Of a stretch of DNA of 64,000 nt, positions 8,737 to 18,271 are shown one piece after another (position 1 is the first letter of the stretch; every line of letters begins with the position of its first letter). This DNA comes from Flavisolibacter tropicus (GTDB taxonomy: Bacteria; Bacteroidota; Bacteroidia; Chitinophagales; Chitinophagaceae). The notes under the pieces were generated by a model, which saw nothing but the letters and a program-made list of their open reading frames with translations, was not told the DNA's origin and ran no database searches. The position numbers were made by a program, and so were the translations under genes. The stretch lies in the NCBI RefSeq assembly GCF_001644645.1, contig NZ_CP011390.1:5473501-5537500 (forward strand). Reading direction: 5' to 3'.

Positions 8737-10533
8737 ATGAGACTTTCTTATAAAAACAACTTTGCCGGATATTTCAAATTCTACTACAATATAGTAGGCA
8801 ACCGGCTTCTGGTATATCTGGGACTTAGTATTGTTATCAGCTTTTTGGATGGCATGGGCTTATCTATGTTCATTCCGTTATTGCAAGCTGTAAACAAGTC
8901 TGGTAACCAGCCTTCTAATCAAGAGTCATTAGGACAGTTGCATCATCTTACCGATTGGATACAAAGTTTGGGCTTTGATCTAACTATCACTACTGTTCTG
9001 TCAATATTAGTTCTAACCTTCCTTATTAAAGGTGTTATAAAGTTTGTTCAGCTTAGCTATTATGCCAGCTTGAAAATGATCTTTTTAAAGAAGGTTCGTT
9101 ATAAACTGTTAAACAATTTGGAGAATCTGTCATTTAGTGCCTTTCTAAAAGTTGATGCAGGAAAGATCCAAAATACGATGACAAACGAAGTTGGGCGTTT
9201 GTTTTTGACAATGACGTCTTATTTCAGTGCTGCCCAGTCATTTGCCATGTTGGCCACCTATATCTTCCTGGCATTTATTAGTAATTACCAGTTTGCCATA
9301 TTGGTATGTCTCGGTGGTGTTTTATCTAACGGTATCTATAAAACACTGTATAAGAGAACGAAGAAACTTTCTATCAAGATATCTGAGAAAGGAAGCAGCT
9401 TCAATAGCTTTCTGATTCAGGCTGTGCATTATTTTAAATACCTAAAGTCAACCAATCAATTCTCTAGTTACTCAAAAAAGCTGAAGGACGTTATAGCCCA
9501 AACAGAGATATTGAATAAGCGAATTGGTTTGAATAAGGCTATTGCTACAAGCATAAAAGAACCTGTAATTATAACCATTGTGAGCCTGGTTATATTGTTG
9601 CAAGTGAATTGGATGGGGGCCACACTCGATTCCATTATTCTTACACTTTTACTGTTCTACAGGGCATTAACTGCTCTTGTTGCTGTACAGAACGATTGGC
9701 AAGGTTTTATTGAAAATGTTGGTGGAATTGAAAGCATTACTACCGTTTCTGCTGAAATGGAAGGTGAAAGAGAAACTATAGGCAGCGTACATCCGGGCCA
9801 ATTGAAAGATCAGGTTCTTTTTGATAATGTTTCATTCAGCTATGGCAGTAAGAAAGCCTTGGATGGCGTAACGATAAGTTTACCTTACAAGCAAACGATT
9901 GCACTGGTAGGAGAAAGCGGATCAGGTAAAACAACTATCGCCAATATGATCGCAGGGCTGTTACTACCAGATGAAGGAACAGTGTCTTTTGATGGTATTC
10001 CATTTAAATCTTTGAACTTAAATCAATACAGAAATAAAATAGGCTATATCTCTCAGGAGTCTGTCATTTTCAATGATTCCATTTACAATAACATTACGTT
10101 CTGGGCAGAGCCAACTTCACAGAACCTGCATCGTTTTAATAAAGTGTTAGAGATGGCCTCTTTAAAAGGTTTTATTCAATCATTGCCTGATAAAGAAAAA
10201 ACGCAATTAGGTGATAATGGGATTTTAATTTCTGGAGGACAAAAGCAACGTATATCAATTGCAAGAGAACTTTATAAAGAATGTGAAATCCTCATTTTTG
10301 ATGAAGCTACATCTGCACTTGACTCTGAAACGGAACGAGTTATTCAAGAAAATATTGAAAAGCTGCAAGGCTCCTATACAATGGTACTTATTGCCCATCG
10401 ATTGTCCACTATAAAAGGTGCGGATGTCATTTACCTGTTGGAGAATGGAAAACTTTCGGCTTCAGGTTCTTTTGAAGAAATGATGTCTTCATCTACTCGA
10501 TTTAAAAGAATGGTTTCGCTGCAAAGCGTTTAA
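8737..10533 (+). CDS. ABC transporter, fused permease and ATPase (lipid-linked glycan flippase type)
   Basis: A 598-residue half transporter of the MsbA/PglK architecture. Five to six transmembrane helices occupy residues 1-330, followed by an ATPase with Walker A (GESGSGKTT, near 391-400), Q-loop (GYISQES), signature LISGGQKQR (near 497-506), Walker B (ILIFDEATSALD, near 517-529) and H-loop LIAHRLS. It should act as a homodimer and move a lipid-linked oligosaccharide or polysaccharide across the inner membrane. No separate Wzx-type flippase gene is seen in the locus, so this protein is the likely flippase. That fits the PglC/PglE/PglF-like enzymes further on, since PglK is the ABC flippase of the Campylobacter system. 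Confidence 0.85.
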   Translation: MRLSYKNNFAGYFKFYYNIVGNRLLVYLGLSIVISFLDGMGLSMFIPLLQAVNKSGNQPSNQESLGQLHHLTDWIQSLGFDLTITTVLSILVLTFLIKGVIKFVQLSYYASLKMIFLKKVRYKLLNNLENLSFSAFLKVDAGKIQNTMTNEVGRLFLTMTSYFSAAQSFAMLATYIFLAFISNYQFAILVCLGGVLSNGIYKTLYKRTKKLSIKISEKGSSFNSFLIQAVHYFKYLKSTNQFSSYSKKLKDVIAQTEILNKRIGLNKAIATSIKEPVIITIVSLVILLQVNWMGATLDSIILTLLLFYRALTALVAVQNDWQGFIENVGGIESITTVSAEMEGERETIGSVHPGQLKDQVLFDNVSFSYGSKKALDGVTISLPYKQTIALVGESGSGKTTIANMIAGLLLPDEGTVSFDGIPFKSLNLNQYRNKIGYISQESVIFNDSIYNNITFWAEPTSQNLHRFNKVLEMASLKGFIQSLPDKEKTQLGDNGILISGGQKQRISIARELYKECEILIFDEATSALDSETERVIQENIEKLQGSYTMVLIAHRLSTIKGADVIYLLENGKLSASGSFEEMMSSSTRFKRMVSLQSV

Positions 10534-10565
10534 TAATTAATCACTCACCCTAACCCTTATACTAT

Positions 10566-11414
10566 ATGATTTCAATAATCACCCCCACTTACAATCGTAG
10601 AGACCTATTACCGACAACTATTAAAAGTATTCTTGCGCAAACATTTACTGACTGGGAATTAATTATCATGGATGACGGATCAACCGATGATACTGCAAAA
10701 GTCATTCAACCTTATTTGAAAGATTCACGAATACGTTATTATAAAAAGGAAAATACGGGGCAGCCACATACACTGAATGTAGGATTTACTCATACCCGGG
10801 GAGAGTTTATCACCTTTCTGGATAGCGATGATGAAGCGTACCCTGATTGGCTCGCCACAGCTCATAGAAATATCAAAGGCGATACAGGGATTGTTTGTGT
10901 AGGTGCTATCCGGAAGTTTGTGGATGGTACAGAGCTTAAGGAAAGTGTTTATGATTATAAATTTTATAATGATACCTATAAAGTAAAGTTTACATGCGGA
11001 TCATTGTTTATTAGATCATCTGTGTTTAAGGCAATAGGCGGATATGATGCAGAACTGAAAGCCAATATACAAACTGACTTAGGTTACCGCATATTGGAAC
11101 GGTTAAAGATCGATGGGTTAAAAGTTGTGGGTTTAAATGAGTATCTGGTGCAGATCAATATTCATAACGGACCCCGTATTCGCACCAACTGGGAGAAAAC
11201 AAGAACGGGTGGCATTCAATACTATCAAAAGCATTTGAAATATTTAAAAGAGAATGATCCACATGTGTTATCGGGTATTTGCAGCTCCATTGCTTATTCA
11301 AGTTACAAGTCTAAGAAAAGAACAGAAGCGATCTGCTATTTAGCAAAGGCCATATGGTATAATCCATCACGTCTTACTAACTACGCCCGTTTAGTAAAGT
11401 ATAGTGTATTATAG
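10566..11414 (+). CDS. Family 2 glycosyltransferase
   Basis: A 282-residue GT-A enzyme. It opens with SIITPTYNRRDLLPTTIKSI, has the nucleotide-binding DDGSTDDT near residues 38-45, and the DxD metal-binding motif in FLDSDDEAYPDW (about 86-97). No membrane helices, so it is a cytoplasmic inverting transferase acting on the growing lipid-linked glycan. It lies 32 bases after the ABC gene. Donor and acceptor cannot be read from the sequence. Confidence 0.85.
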   Translation: MISIITPTYNRRDLLPTTIKSILAQTFTDWELIIMDDGSTDDTAKVIQPYLKDSRIRYYKKENTGQPHTLNVGFTHTRGEFITFLDSDDEAYPDWLATAHRNIKGDTGIVCVGAIRKFVDGTELKESVYDYKFYNDTYKVKFTCGSLFIRSSVFKAIGGYDAELKANIQTDLGYRILERLKIDGLKVVGLNEYLVQINIHNGPRIRTNWEKTRTGGIQYYQKHLKYLKENDPHVLSGICSSIAYSSYKSKKRTEAICYLAKAIWYNPSRLTNYARLVKYSVL

Positions 11415-11508
11415 TGGTAGCTATAAACCTGAGTATAAAAGAATAGGAGTGAACAATTTCTCTATTCAAGTTAATGAAGTTGACAACAGTTAAATTAATT
11501 GCTATTAA

Positions 11509-12692
11509 ATGAACTGGAAGACAAAGGATGTATTCCTGTCTAGTAATAATCTTACTTTTTTACCAAGGAAAAAAGTTTTGTTTGTAATCGATACACTTGA
11601 GCTAGGTGGCGCAGAGCAAAGCCTTCTGGCAAACATCTCACGATTTAAAAATACTGAGGGTATTGTTTGCCATTTATATAAAGGCGAAACATTGAAGCCA
11701 AAGTTTATAGAGAAAGGTATCAAAGTACATTCTCTAAATATTGAAAAACAGTATGGATTTGGACAGGCATACGAGCAACTAAAGGCTATTGTTAAAACAG
11801 AGCGTCCCGATCTAATTGTGGCTTATCTTACTCGCTCAGAGCTTGTAGCCAGACTTGTTGGGAAGTTCAATAATATTCCCGTTATCGGAACATTTGTTCA
11901 TGATTTGTATGCTAAAAAAACACATCAGCATCTTTCTTGGTTAGCAAAGAAGAAGGTGTGGTTTTTTAAACAATTGAATAAGTTGACTGCAAAAGTCTGT
12001 ATAGGGTTTGTTGCCAATTCACAATTCATCAAAGAAAGCAATGCTAAACAATTGGCGGTTCCTTTAAGCAAGATTAAGGTTATTAACAGAGGGCGGGATA
12101 GTTCTCTTTTTGCCTGTAAAGATCTGGATTTTAAAAGGAGTGATATTACCATACGATTTGTAAATGTTAGCCGGTTGATTCCTATTAAAGGACAATTGGA
12201 GTTGATAAGCGCATTCAAAATTTTGTAGATAAATATCCCTATTCCGAATTGCACATTATAGGTGAAGGTGTAATGCGGGAAAAGCTGGAGCGAGCCATTA
12301 AAGAATATGAACTAGAAGAAAAAGTTGTTTTGCTGGGGGCTAGAAATGATGTTCCTGCTTTACTAGCATTATATGACTGCTTTGTTTTTCCAACACATGT
12401 TGAAGGGTTTAGTGGCGCCTTAGTAGAAGCTATGTTTGCCGGATTACCTGTATTGGCAAGCGATATTCATCAAAATAAAGAAGCCGTAACACATATGGAA
12501 ACGGGCTACTTATTTGAGGTTGGGAATGTTGATGCCATCACAAACGCATTTTTCTGGTTTAGAGACAATGAAGCATTTGCCAAAACATTGGCTAAAAATG
12601 CAAATACTTTGGCTAAGGATCGTTTCGAGCTTGATAATATAGCAAGGGAGTTTGAGCAATATTTACATAACGCAATTATTCATCAGAATTGA
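11509..12692 (+). pseudogene. Family 4 glycosyltransferase split by a frameshift
   Basis: Two adjoining frames together make one GT4 enzyme of about 394 residues. The first (11509-12228) carries the N-terminal Rossmann domain with FVIDTLELGGAEQSLL and ends in RLIPIKGQLELISAFKIL, in the middle of the conserved donor-domain strand. The second carries on from DKYPYSELHIIGEGVMREKL (readable from about 12228) through the EGFSGALVEAM motif to the stop at 12692. Adding one base in the A/T run at 12217-12224 (CAAAATTTTG) restores AFKNFVDKYPYSE, as expected for the family. So this is a one-base deletion in a homopolymer: a real inactivating mutation, a phase-variable tract, or a sequencing error. The gene downstream starts at its stop. 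Confidence 0.85.
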
Positions 12693-13789
12693 GAGTTCTT
12701 CATCTTGTTCAAAAGCCGCAACTGAGAGGGGCTGAGATTTTTACATCTCAATTATCGCATCATATAAACCAGTCAGGGCATAAAGCCAGTATCGCTTTTG
12801 TGTTTCCAGGTAGTGGGGAGTTGCCTTATCAGACTTCATTTTTTCATCTAAATGGGAAGTCTAAAAGAAGATTTAATGATATTCAGGCGTGGAGAAGGCT
12901 GGCACAGATTATAAAAGAAGAGAAACCTGATATTATACAGGCGAACGCTGGCGATACCTTAAAATATGCCGTCTTTTCAAAGCTGCTTTTCCGTTGGAAG
13001 CAACCTATCGTGTTTCGTAATGCAAGTACCATTAGTCTTTATATTAAGAAAGGCCTGGTAAAGAAGTGGAATGGCTTTTTCTTTAAACATGCCGCAAAGA
13101 TCATTTCCGTAAGTAATGTTTCTGCCAATGACTTTGCAATGGTATACCCACAGTATAAACATAAGATTACAACGATTCCCATTGGTATTGAGTCGCAAAA
13201 CTCTCCCGAAGGAAGCAACAGTCAATTAAATCCACAATCAACATATTCTTATCCCACACTAGCGCATGTGGGTGGGTTTACACACGAAAAAAATCATACA
13301 GGCCTGATTTCAATATTTGAGCAACTAATTCAAAAGCATCCTTCAGCAAAGCTTCACTTAGTGGGAGATGGGCCTTTGCGCACGAAGGTGGAGGCGTTGG
13401 TTAAAGAAAAGAACCTACAGGAAAGCGTTCTATTCCATGGTTTTCAGAACAATGCCATGGATTATATACGAAATGCCGATGTGCTTTTGTTGCCAAGTCT
13501 AATAGAAGGCTTGCCTGGTGTAATATTGGAAGCCTTCTTTTGCCGTACACCAGTTGTTGCATATAATGTGGGTGGAATTAAAGAAGTTGTTATTCCGGAG
13601 CAAACAGGTTATTTAGTTCCTAAAGGTGACGAGCAAGAATTTGTTATCTCGGTTGAAAAGGCTTTGCATAAGGGTTCTAAAAATAGCATGATAATTGACA
13701 ATGCTTATCAGTTAGTAACATCCAAATATCTCAATACACAAATAGCGCAAGAGTTTTTAAACGTATACACTTCTGTAATTGCTGCCTAG
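12689..13789 (+). CDS. Family 4 glycosyltransferase
   Basis: A 366-residue GT-B enzyme. Start at TTG 12689, giving MRVLHLVQKPQLRGAEIF, the normal N-terminus of the family; this TTG overlaps the preceding stop (TTGA), which suggests translational coupling. The C-terminal donor-binding domain carries HVGGFTHEKNHTGLI (about 190-205), LVGDGPLR and the retaining E-x7-E motif in PSLIEGLPGVILEAF (about 270-284). Cytoplasmic, without membrane helices. One of four consecutive sugar-transfer genes here. Confidence 0.85.
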   Translation: MRVLHLVQKPQLRGAEIFTSQLSHHINQSGHKASIAFVFPGSGELPYQTSFFHLNGKSKRRFNDIQAWRRLAQIIKEEKPDIIQANAGDTLKYAVFSKLLFRWKQPIVFRNASTISLYIKKGLVKKWNGFFFKHAAKIISVSNVSANDFAMVYPQYKHKITTIPIGIESQNSPEGSNSQLNPQSTYSYPTLAHVGGFTHEKNHTGLISIFEQLIQKHPSAKLHLVGDGPLRTKVEALVKEKNLQESVLFHGFQNNAMDYIRNADVLLLPSLIEGLPGVILEAFFCRTPVVAYNVGGIKEVVIPEQTGYLVPKGDEQEFVISVEKALHKGSKNSMIIDNAYQLVTSKYLNTQIAQEFLNVYTSVIAA

Positions 13790-13817
13790 TTACTGCAATT
13801 TATTTCAAACAAACAAA

Positions 13818-14990
13818 ATGAAAACTGTATTGAAACAACATTCTGATAATGTAGTATTAAAAGCTACACGATCAGTTCCTGTTCTACATATTATTAAGTC
13901 ATTAGGAAGGGGTGGGGCTGAGACCTTACTGCCAGAAACGCTACATCAGCATAATAAACAGAAATATCAATTTCATTATATCTACTTTTTACCTTGGAAG
14001 TACCAAATGGTGGGTGCAATCGAGAAAGCTGGTGGAACAGTAACTTGTTTATCGGCTAAAAATAATATTGCCATTTTGCGTAAGGTCTTTCAAATTGTAC
14101 GCTATGTTAAAAAACATAAAATTCAACTCATTCACTGCCACCTGCCCTGGGCTGGCATTGTAGGACGACTGGTCGGAATACTTACTGGTGTTCCCGTTAT
14201 TTATACTGAGCACAACAAATGGGAACGCTATCATAAATTAACCTATTGGTTAAATAAATTCAGCTTTTCCAGTCAGCAAAAAGTGATTGCCGTTTCTGGC
14301 GATGTGGCAAAATCTATACAATCACATTATAAAGGCCACAATCCACAGGTACAAGTAGTTGCCAATGGTGTTGATATAAAAAAGTTTTCTCCAGAAGTAA
14401 TTATTGATCGAGATGTTCGAAAAGAGTTAGGTATTCCAGCCTCTGCAACTGTAATAGGTCTGGCTTGTGTTTTCCGTAAGCAAAAACGAGTGCCTGTATG
14501 GCTAGAGATCGCTCAAAAATTACGTAGTCAATTTTCTGGTACACATTTTATTATAGTAGGTGATGGTGTACTCAAGGATGAGATCCAAACAAAAGCAAAT
14601 GAATTAAATACTCACGATTATGTACACTTCGTAGGCATGCAAACAGAAATTAGACCTTATTTAAAAGCCATGGATGTATTTATGATGTCGTCGGAATTTG
14701 AAGGCTTGCCCATTGCTTTAATGGAGGCAATGAGTATGGGTTGTATGCCGGCTAGCACGTCTGCTGGTGGTATAGGCGAATTGATCAATGATAATGTAAA
14801 TGGAGTATTGGTACCTGTAAATGAACCAATGCAGCTAGTTTCTCGGTTATCTGATTATTTGAGTTCACCTGGGGAGATTAAAGCAAAAGCCGTTGCCGCA
14901 CGTGAGACCATTGTAAAGGGCTTCAGTATGCAAAAAATGGTTAGTGAGATTGAAACAATTTATGATAACATTTTAAATCAGAGATCTTGA
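13818..14990 (+). CDS. Family 4 glycosyltransferase
   Basis: About 390 residues. The ATG at 13818 gives MKTVLKQHSDN; an in-frame TTG at 13779 would overlap the previous gene and add 13 unrelated residues. The acceptor domain has HIIKSLGRGGAETLLPE and HCHLPWAGIVGRL. The donor domain has FVGMQTEIRPYLKAMDVF and the E-x7-E motif in SSEFEGLPIALMEAMSMG. It is probably a retaining transferase adding a hexose or HexNAc. The gene ends in a TTGA overlap with the Wzy-like gene. Confidence 0.85.
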   Translation: MKTVLKQHSDNVVLKATRSVPVLHIIKSLGRGGAETLLPETLHQHNKQKYQFHYIYFLPWKYQMVGAIEKAGGTVTCLSAKNNIAILRKVFQIVRYVKKHKIQLIHCHLPWAGIVGRLVGILTGVPVIYTEHNKWERYHKLTYWLNKFSFSSQQKVIAVSGDVAKSIQSHYKGHNPQVQVVANGVDIKKFSPEVIIDRDVRKELGIPASATVIGLACVFRKQKRVPVWLEIAQKLRSQFSGTHFIIVGDGVLKDEIQTKANELNTHDYVHFVGMQTEIRPYLKAMDVFMMSSEFEGLPIALMEAMSMGCMPASTSAGGIGELINDNVNGVLVPVNEPMQLVSRLSDYLSSPGEIKAKAVAARETIVKGFSMQKMVSEIETIYDNILNQRS

Positions 14991-16198
14991 TAGGGGCTAT
15001 TTTGCTCATATTCGTGTTGTACTTCATGACGCAACCCTTGTTGCAAAGTTTGAAGCGGGGGAAACGGTGGTTTTCAATGAATACCATGAACAACTTGTTC
15101 TGGTATCATATGTTTTTTGCTGCTGTTTACTACATAATGACCTTGACCTCAAGATCTGACTCAGTCGGTTACTATCTGAAGCCTCAGTACCTCAGTAACT
15201 GGTTTGAGGCCTATGAAACGGGTACGAAGTTCATTGAGTTCATGGCTTATCCCTTTATCAATTATCTCATGTTTACTTATGAGATGATGATGGTGTTGTT
15301 TGCCTGGATTGGTTATTGGGGGTTTGTGTATTTCTATATCTTCTTTAAAGAGAACATAAAATACAAACATACATTTCAAGGATATGACCTGATTAATGTG
15401 TTCATATTCCTACCTAATATGCACTATTGGACAGCCTCTCTTGGAAAAGGCGCTCCGATATTTCTGGCGCTTGCCATGGTAACATATGGTTTAAGCAATT
15501 TGAAGTTAAGAAAAACGGCTTTGATACTTGGGCTTTTATTGGTTTACCATGTGCGGCCACATATCTTTTTATTTATGGTAATTGGTATTGTGGTTGGCCT
15601 GTTTACGGGGAAACAAAAAGTGCCCTTTTACCAGAAGTTTCTTGTTTTTGCCGGTAGCGCTGTTGCTTTAGTGGTCATGTATGACCAGATTATAGGTTTT
15701 GTAGGGCTGGATGGTTCAAATCTTCTAGATAGCTTCGATCAGTTCTCCAATAAACGCTCTTTTGAATTGGCGAAAGCTAATTCTGGTATAGATACCTCCA
15801 ATTATCCGCTGCTCCTTAAACTTTTTACTTTTTGGTTTCGGCCTTTATTTGTAGATGCTCCAGGCCCAGTTGGATTGATTGTGTCATTTGAAAATCTTTT
15901 GTACCTCTATTTAGCCCTAAAGTTGTTTAGCGGAGGATTTGTAAAGTTTATGACTAAGAGCTCAGCCTTAGTGAAGACAGGTGCTGTAGTGTTCTTGGCT
16001 ACTTCACTGGCTTTGGCTGAGACGCTCTCAAATATGGGGATCATCATTCGTCAGAAAAGCATGGTCATGTATTTCTTATTATTTATCATCATTTCATTTA
16101 TGGATTATAAAAAAGAGATACGGGTGAAACGGAAGCAACGTGTGTTGGAGCTTAAGAAAGCAAGAGAGGTAGAGGATTTACAATTAATACAAGCATAG
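14987..16198 (+). CDS. Wzy-like polysaccharide polymerase (polytopic membrane protein)
   Basis: A 403-residue protein with roughly ten hydrophobic segments and a large central loop (about residues 235-275), the layout of Wzy/EpsG-type O-unit polymerases. Start at TTG 14987 overlaps the upstream stop by the TTGA pattern; MIGAILLIFVLYFM then forms the first helix. The RPHIFLFMVIGIVVGL segment, with an Arg at a helix start, resembles catalytic positions of polymerases, but Wzy sequences are too diverse for a motif test. The C-terminus is charged (KKEIRVKRKQR). It is the only polymerase candidate in the locus. The next gene begins directly after its stop. Confidence 0.7.
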   Translation: MIGAILLIFVLYFMTQPLLQSLKRGKRWFSMNTMNNLFWYHMFFAAVYYIMTLTSRSDSVGYYLKPQYLSNWFEAYETGTKFIEFMAYPFINYLMFTYEMMMVLFAWIGYWGFVYFYIFFKENIKYKHTFQGYDLINVFIFLPNMHYWTASLGKGAPIFLALAMVTYGLSNLKLRKTALILGLLLVYHVRPHIFLFMVIGIVVGLFTGKQKVPFYQKFLVFAGSAVALVVMYDQIIGFVGLDGSNLLDSFDQFSNKRSFELAKANSGIDTSNYPLLLKLFTFWFRPLFVDAPGPVGLIVSFENLLYLYLALKLFSGGFVKFMTKSSALVKTGAVVFLATSLALAETLSNMGIIIRQKSMVMYFLLFIIISFMDYKKEIRVKRKQRVLELKKAREVEDLQLIQA

Positions 16199-17236
16199 AT
16201 GGCTGGCGTATTTACGATATCATTGGACTTTGAATTGCATTGGGGCGTTTTTGATAAAAAAGATCGTGATGCCCGTAAGCAATGTTATCAGAACACTTTA
16301 CTGTTGATTCCAAAACTGTTGGATATTTTTAGCCGGTATGATGTGCATGTAACCTGGGCTACTGTGGGTAGTCTATTTGCTGCCAATCGTGAGGAATGGG
16401 AATCACTAAAGCCATCAATTGAACCTGATTACGTAAACACCATTTTTTCTCCTTACAAATGGATTGAAGAAAATGGCTTAGCTGATACTTTTAAATGGGC
16501 ACACTTTGCGCCAGAAGAGGTAAAGATGATCATGCAATACCCCGGGCAGGAGTTAGGAACCCATACATTTAGTCATTATTATTGTGCGGAGCCACAACGC
16601 GTAGCTGGTGCATTTCGAGCAGATCTGCAAGCAGCAAAAAAAGCAGCTGCCAAGTTTAATACAAACTTACGTTCGCTTGTTTTTCCACGTAATCAGTTTA
16701 ATGAGGAATACCTTAACGTTTGTTTTGAGGAAGGTGTTGAAGTTGTGCGCTCTAATCCAAACAATTGGTTTTGGACACCTGTTTCTAATGATGGTAACAA
16801 CTTGTTGCGAAAGATCTTTAGAACCGGTGATGGCTATCTGAAAATGGGCAATCGCACTTCTTATTCTTTGCAATCAATAGTTGTGAAGGAGGGGGAGCCT
16901 ATACAATTGCCGGCTAGTCGTTTGTTGCGCTCTTGGAGTCCCTCTTACAAGTTTACAAATAAGCTGCGTCTTCGGCGGTTGATACAAGAAATGCGAGAAG
17001 CGGCTAAACATAATGAATGTTACCATCTCTGGTGGCATCCGGAGAACTTTGGAGACCATCCAGAAGAAAACATAAAAGATCTCTTAACCATTTTGGAGGC
17101 TTATCAATTGTTTAAAGACAAATACGGCATGCAAAGTTGGAACATGGGTGAATATATTCCCCGCTTAAGAGGCAATACTTCAACAGCCCAATATCCTAGT
17201 GTGGAACTGTTTAACAAAGAACATATCACCATTTAA
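16199..17236 (+). CDS. Polysaccharide deacetylase (NodB homology domain)
   Basis: A 345-residue protein without signal peptide. NodB-domain residues are visible: the metal/catalytic acid motif SLDFELHWG (Asp10, Glu12), THTFSH (His122, His126) as the zinc ligands, and FPRNQFNEEY as motif 3. A C-terminal His in LWWHPENFGDH would complete the site. Such enzymes remove N- or O-acetyl groups from HexNAc residues. As a cytoplasmic member in a biosynthetic locus it may act on the lipid-linked repeat unit rather than on exported polymer; this is inferred from the missing signal. It lies between the polymerase and an acetyltransferase-like gene. Confidence 0.85.
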   Translation: MAGVFTISLDFELHWGVFDKKDRDARKQCYQNTLLLIPKLLDIFSRYDVHVTWATVGSLFAANREEWESLKPSIEPDYVNTIFSPYKWIEENGLADTFKWAHFAPEEVKMIMQYPGQELGTHTFSHYYCAEPQRVAGAFRADLQAAKKAAAKFNTNLRSLVFPRNQFNEEYLNVCFEEGVEVVRSNPNNWFWTPVSNDGNNLLRKIFRTGDGYLKMGNRTSYSLQSIVVKEGEPIQLPASRLLRSWSPSYKFTNKLRLRRLIQEMREAAKHNECYHLWWHPENFGDHPEENIKDLLTILEAYQLFKDKYGMQSWNMGEYIPRLRGNTSTAQYPSVELFNKEHITI

Positions 17237-17247
17237 GTAAATCTTCC

Positions 17248-18246
17248 ATGAATATCAGAATTGCTGGACCTGCTGACCGGCCGGCTATTATTGAACTCCT
17301 GCGCCAATCATTGGGGGAGTCAACCGTGCCTAAATCTGAAGCCCTGTGGTCCTGGAAACATGAACAGAACCCTTTTGGACAGTCTTACGTTTTATTGGCG
17401 GAAGAAAACGGAACATTGATCGGCCTACGGGCATTTATGCAGTGGGATTGGCAATGGCAAGGTAAACGGTATAAGGCCATTCGCGCCGTGGATACCGCTA
17501 CACATCCTGCACATCAGGGTAAAGGTATTTTTAAAAAGCTAACCTTGCAACAGGCAGAAGCTTGCAAGCAAGAGGGCGTGCAGTTTGTTTTCAATACCCC
17601 TAATACGCAAAGTAAGCCTGGTTATTTGAAAATGGGATGGGTGGAACAAGGCAAAATGCCATTGAAATTTAAGATCGTACAACCTCTGGCTTTGGGTTAT
17701 TCTATGATGTTTAACAAAAAGAAGGTAAGCTCCTATAAAGACGATCCAACCCCACACATGCAATGGCCTGAATACCTTTTTCAAAAGGTTGATCAGGCAG
17801 TAGCTGGTGATGATCAACTGTCAACAGCTGTATCGGGTGCTTATGTAAAATGGAGATATGCAGAAAATCCATTAGCCAATTATAATTATGTCACTGATAA
17901 TGAGAACTTCCTGGTGATCTTGCGTATGAAGGACCATTTCTTTGGAAAAGAGTTACGGATCTCTGACTTTATTCTTTTAAAGAAAGAGGCTTCTTCTAAA
18001 AAGGTGAGTGCTCAGATCAAAAAAGCTATTATACAATACAGCCGGAAAAATAACGTGCGCTTTATTTCTTTATCAGGTCAGCAATATCAACAATATAAAG
18101 CTTACTTCAGTTGGATGGGATTTGTTCCAGTACGTTCATTAGGTCCCATTGTTACTTTAAAGGACTTGAATATGAACAGCAATTTTCCTCAATTGCTGGA
18201 TGTTAATAATTGGGCGTATTCATTGGGTGATATGGAACTGTTCTAA
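17248..18246 (+). CDS. GNAT family N-acyltransferase
   Basis: A 332-residue protein. The GNAT fold is at the N-terminus, with the acetyl-CoA pyrophosphate-binding motif in THPAHQGKGIFKKLT (about residues 90-104) and NTPNTQSKPGYLKMGW as the following strand-helix. A second, more divergent half occupies the C-terminus, as in two-domain GNAT proteins of exopolysaccharide clusters. Following the deacetylase by 11 bases, it may re-acylate the amine that the deacetylase frees. That pairing is inference. Confidence 0.75.
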   Translation: MNIRIAGPADRPAIIELLRQSLGESTVPKSEALWSWKHEQNPFGQSYVLLAEENGTLIGLRAFMQWDWQWQGKRYKAIRAVDTATHPAHQGKGIFKKLTLQQAEACKQEGVQFVFNTPNTQSKPGYLKMGWVEQGKMPLKFKIVQPLALGYSMMFNKKKVSSYKDDPTPHMQWPEYLFQKVDQAVAGDDQLSTAVSGAYVKWRYAENPLANYNYVTDNENFLVILRMKDHFFGKELRISDFILLKKEASSKKVSAQIKKAIIQYSRKNNVRFISLSGQQYQQYKAYFSWMGFVPVRSLGPIVTLKDLNMNSNFPQLLDVNNWAYSLGDMELF

Positions 18247-18271
18247 TTGTTTACTATTTATTTTTTGGATT

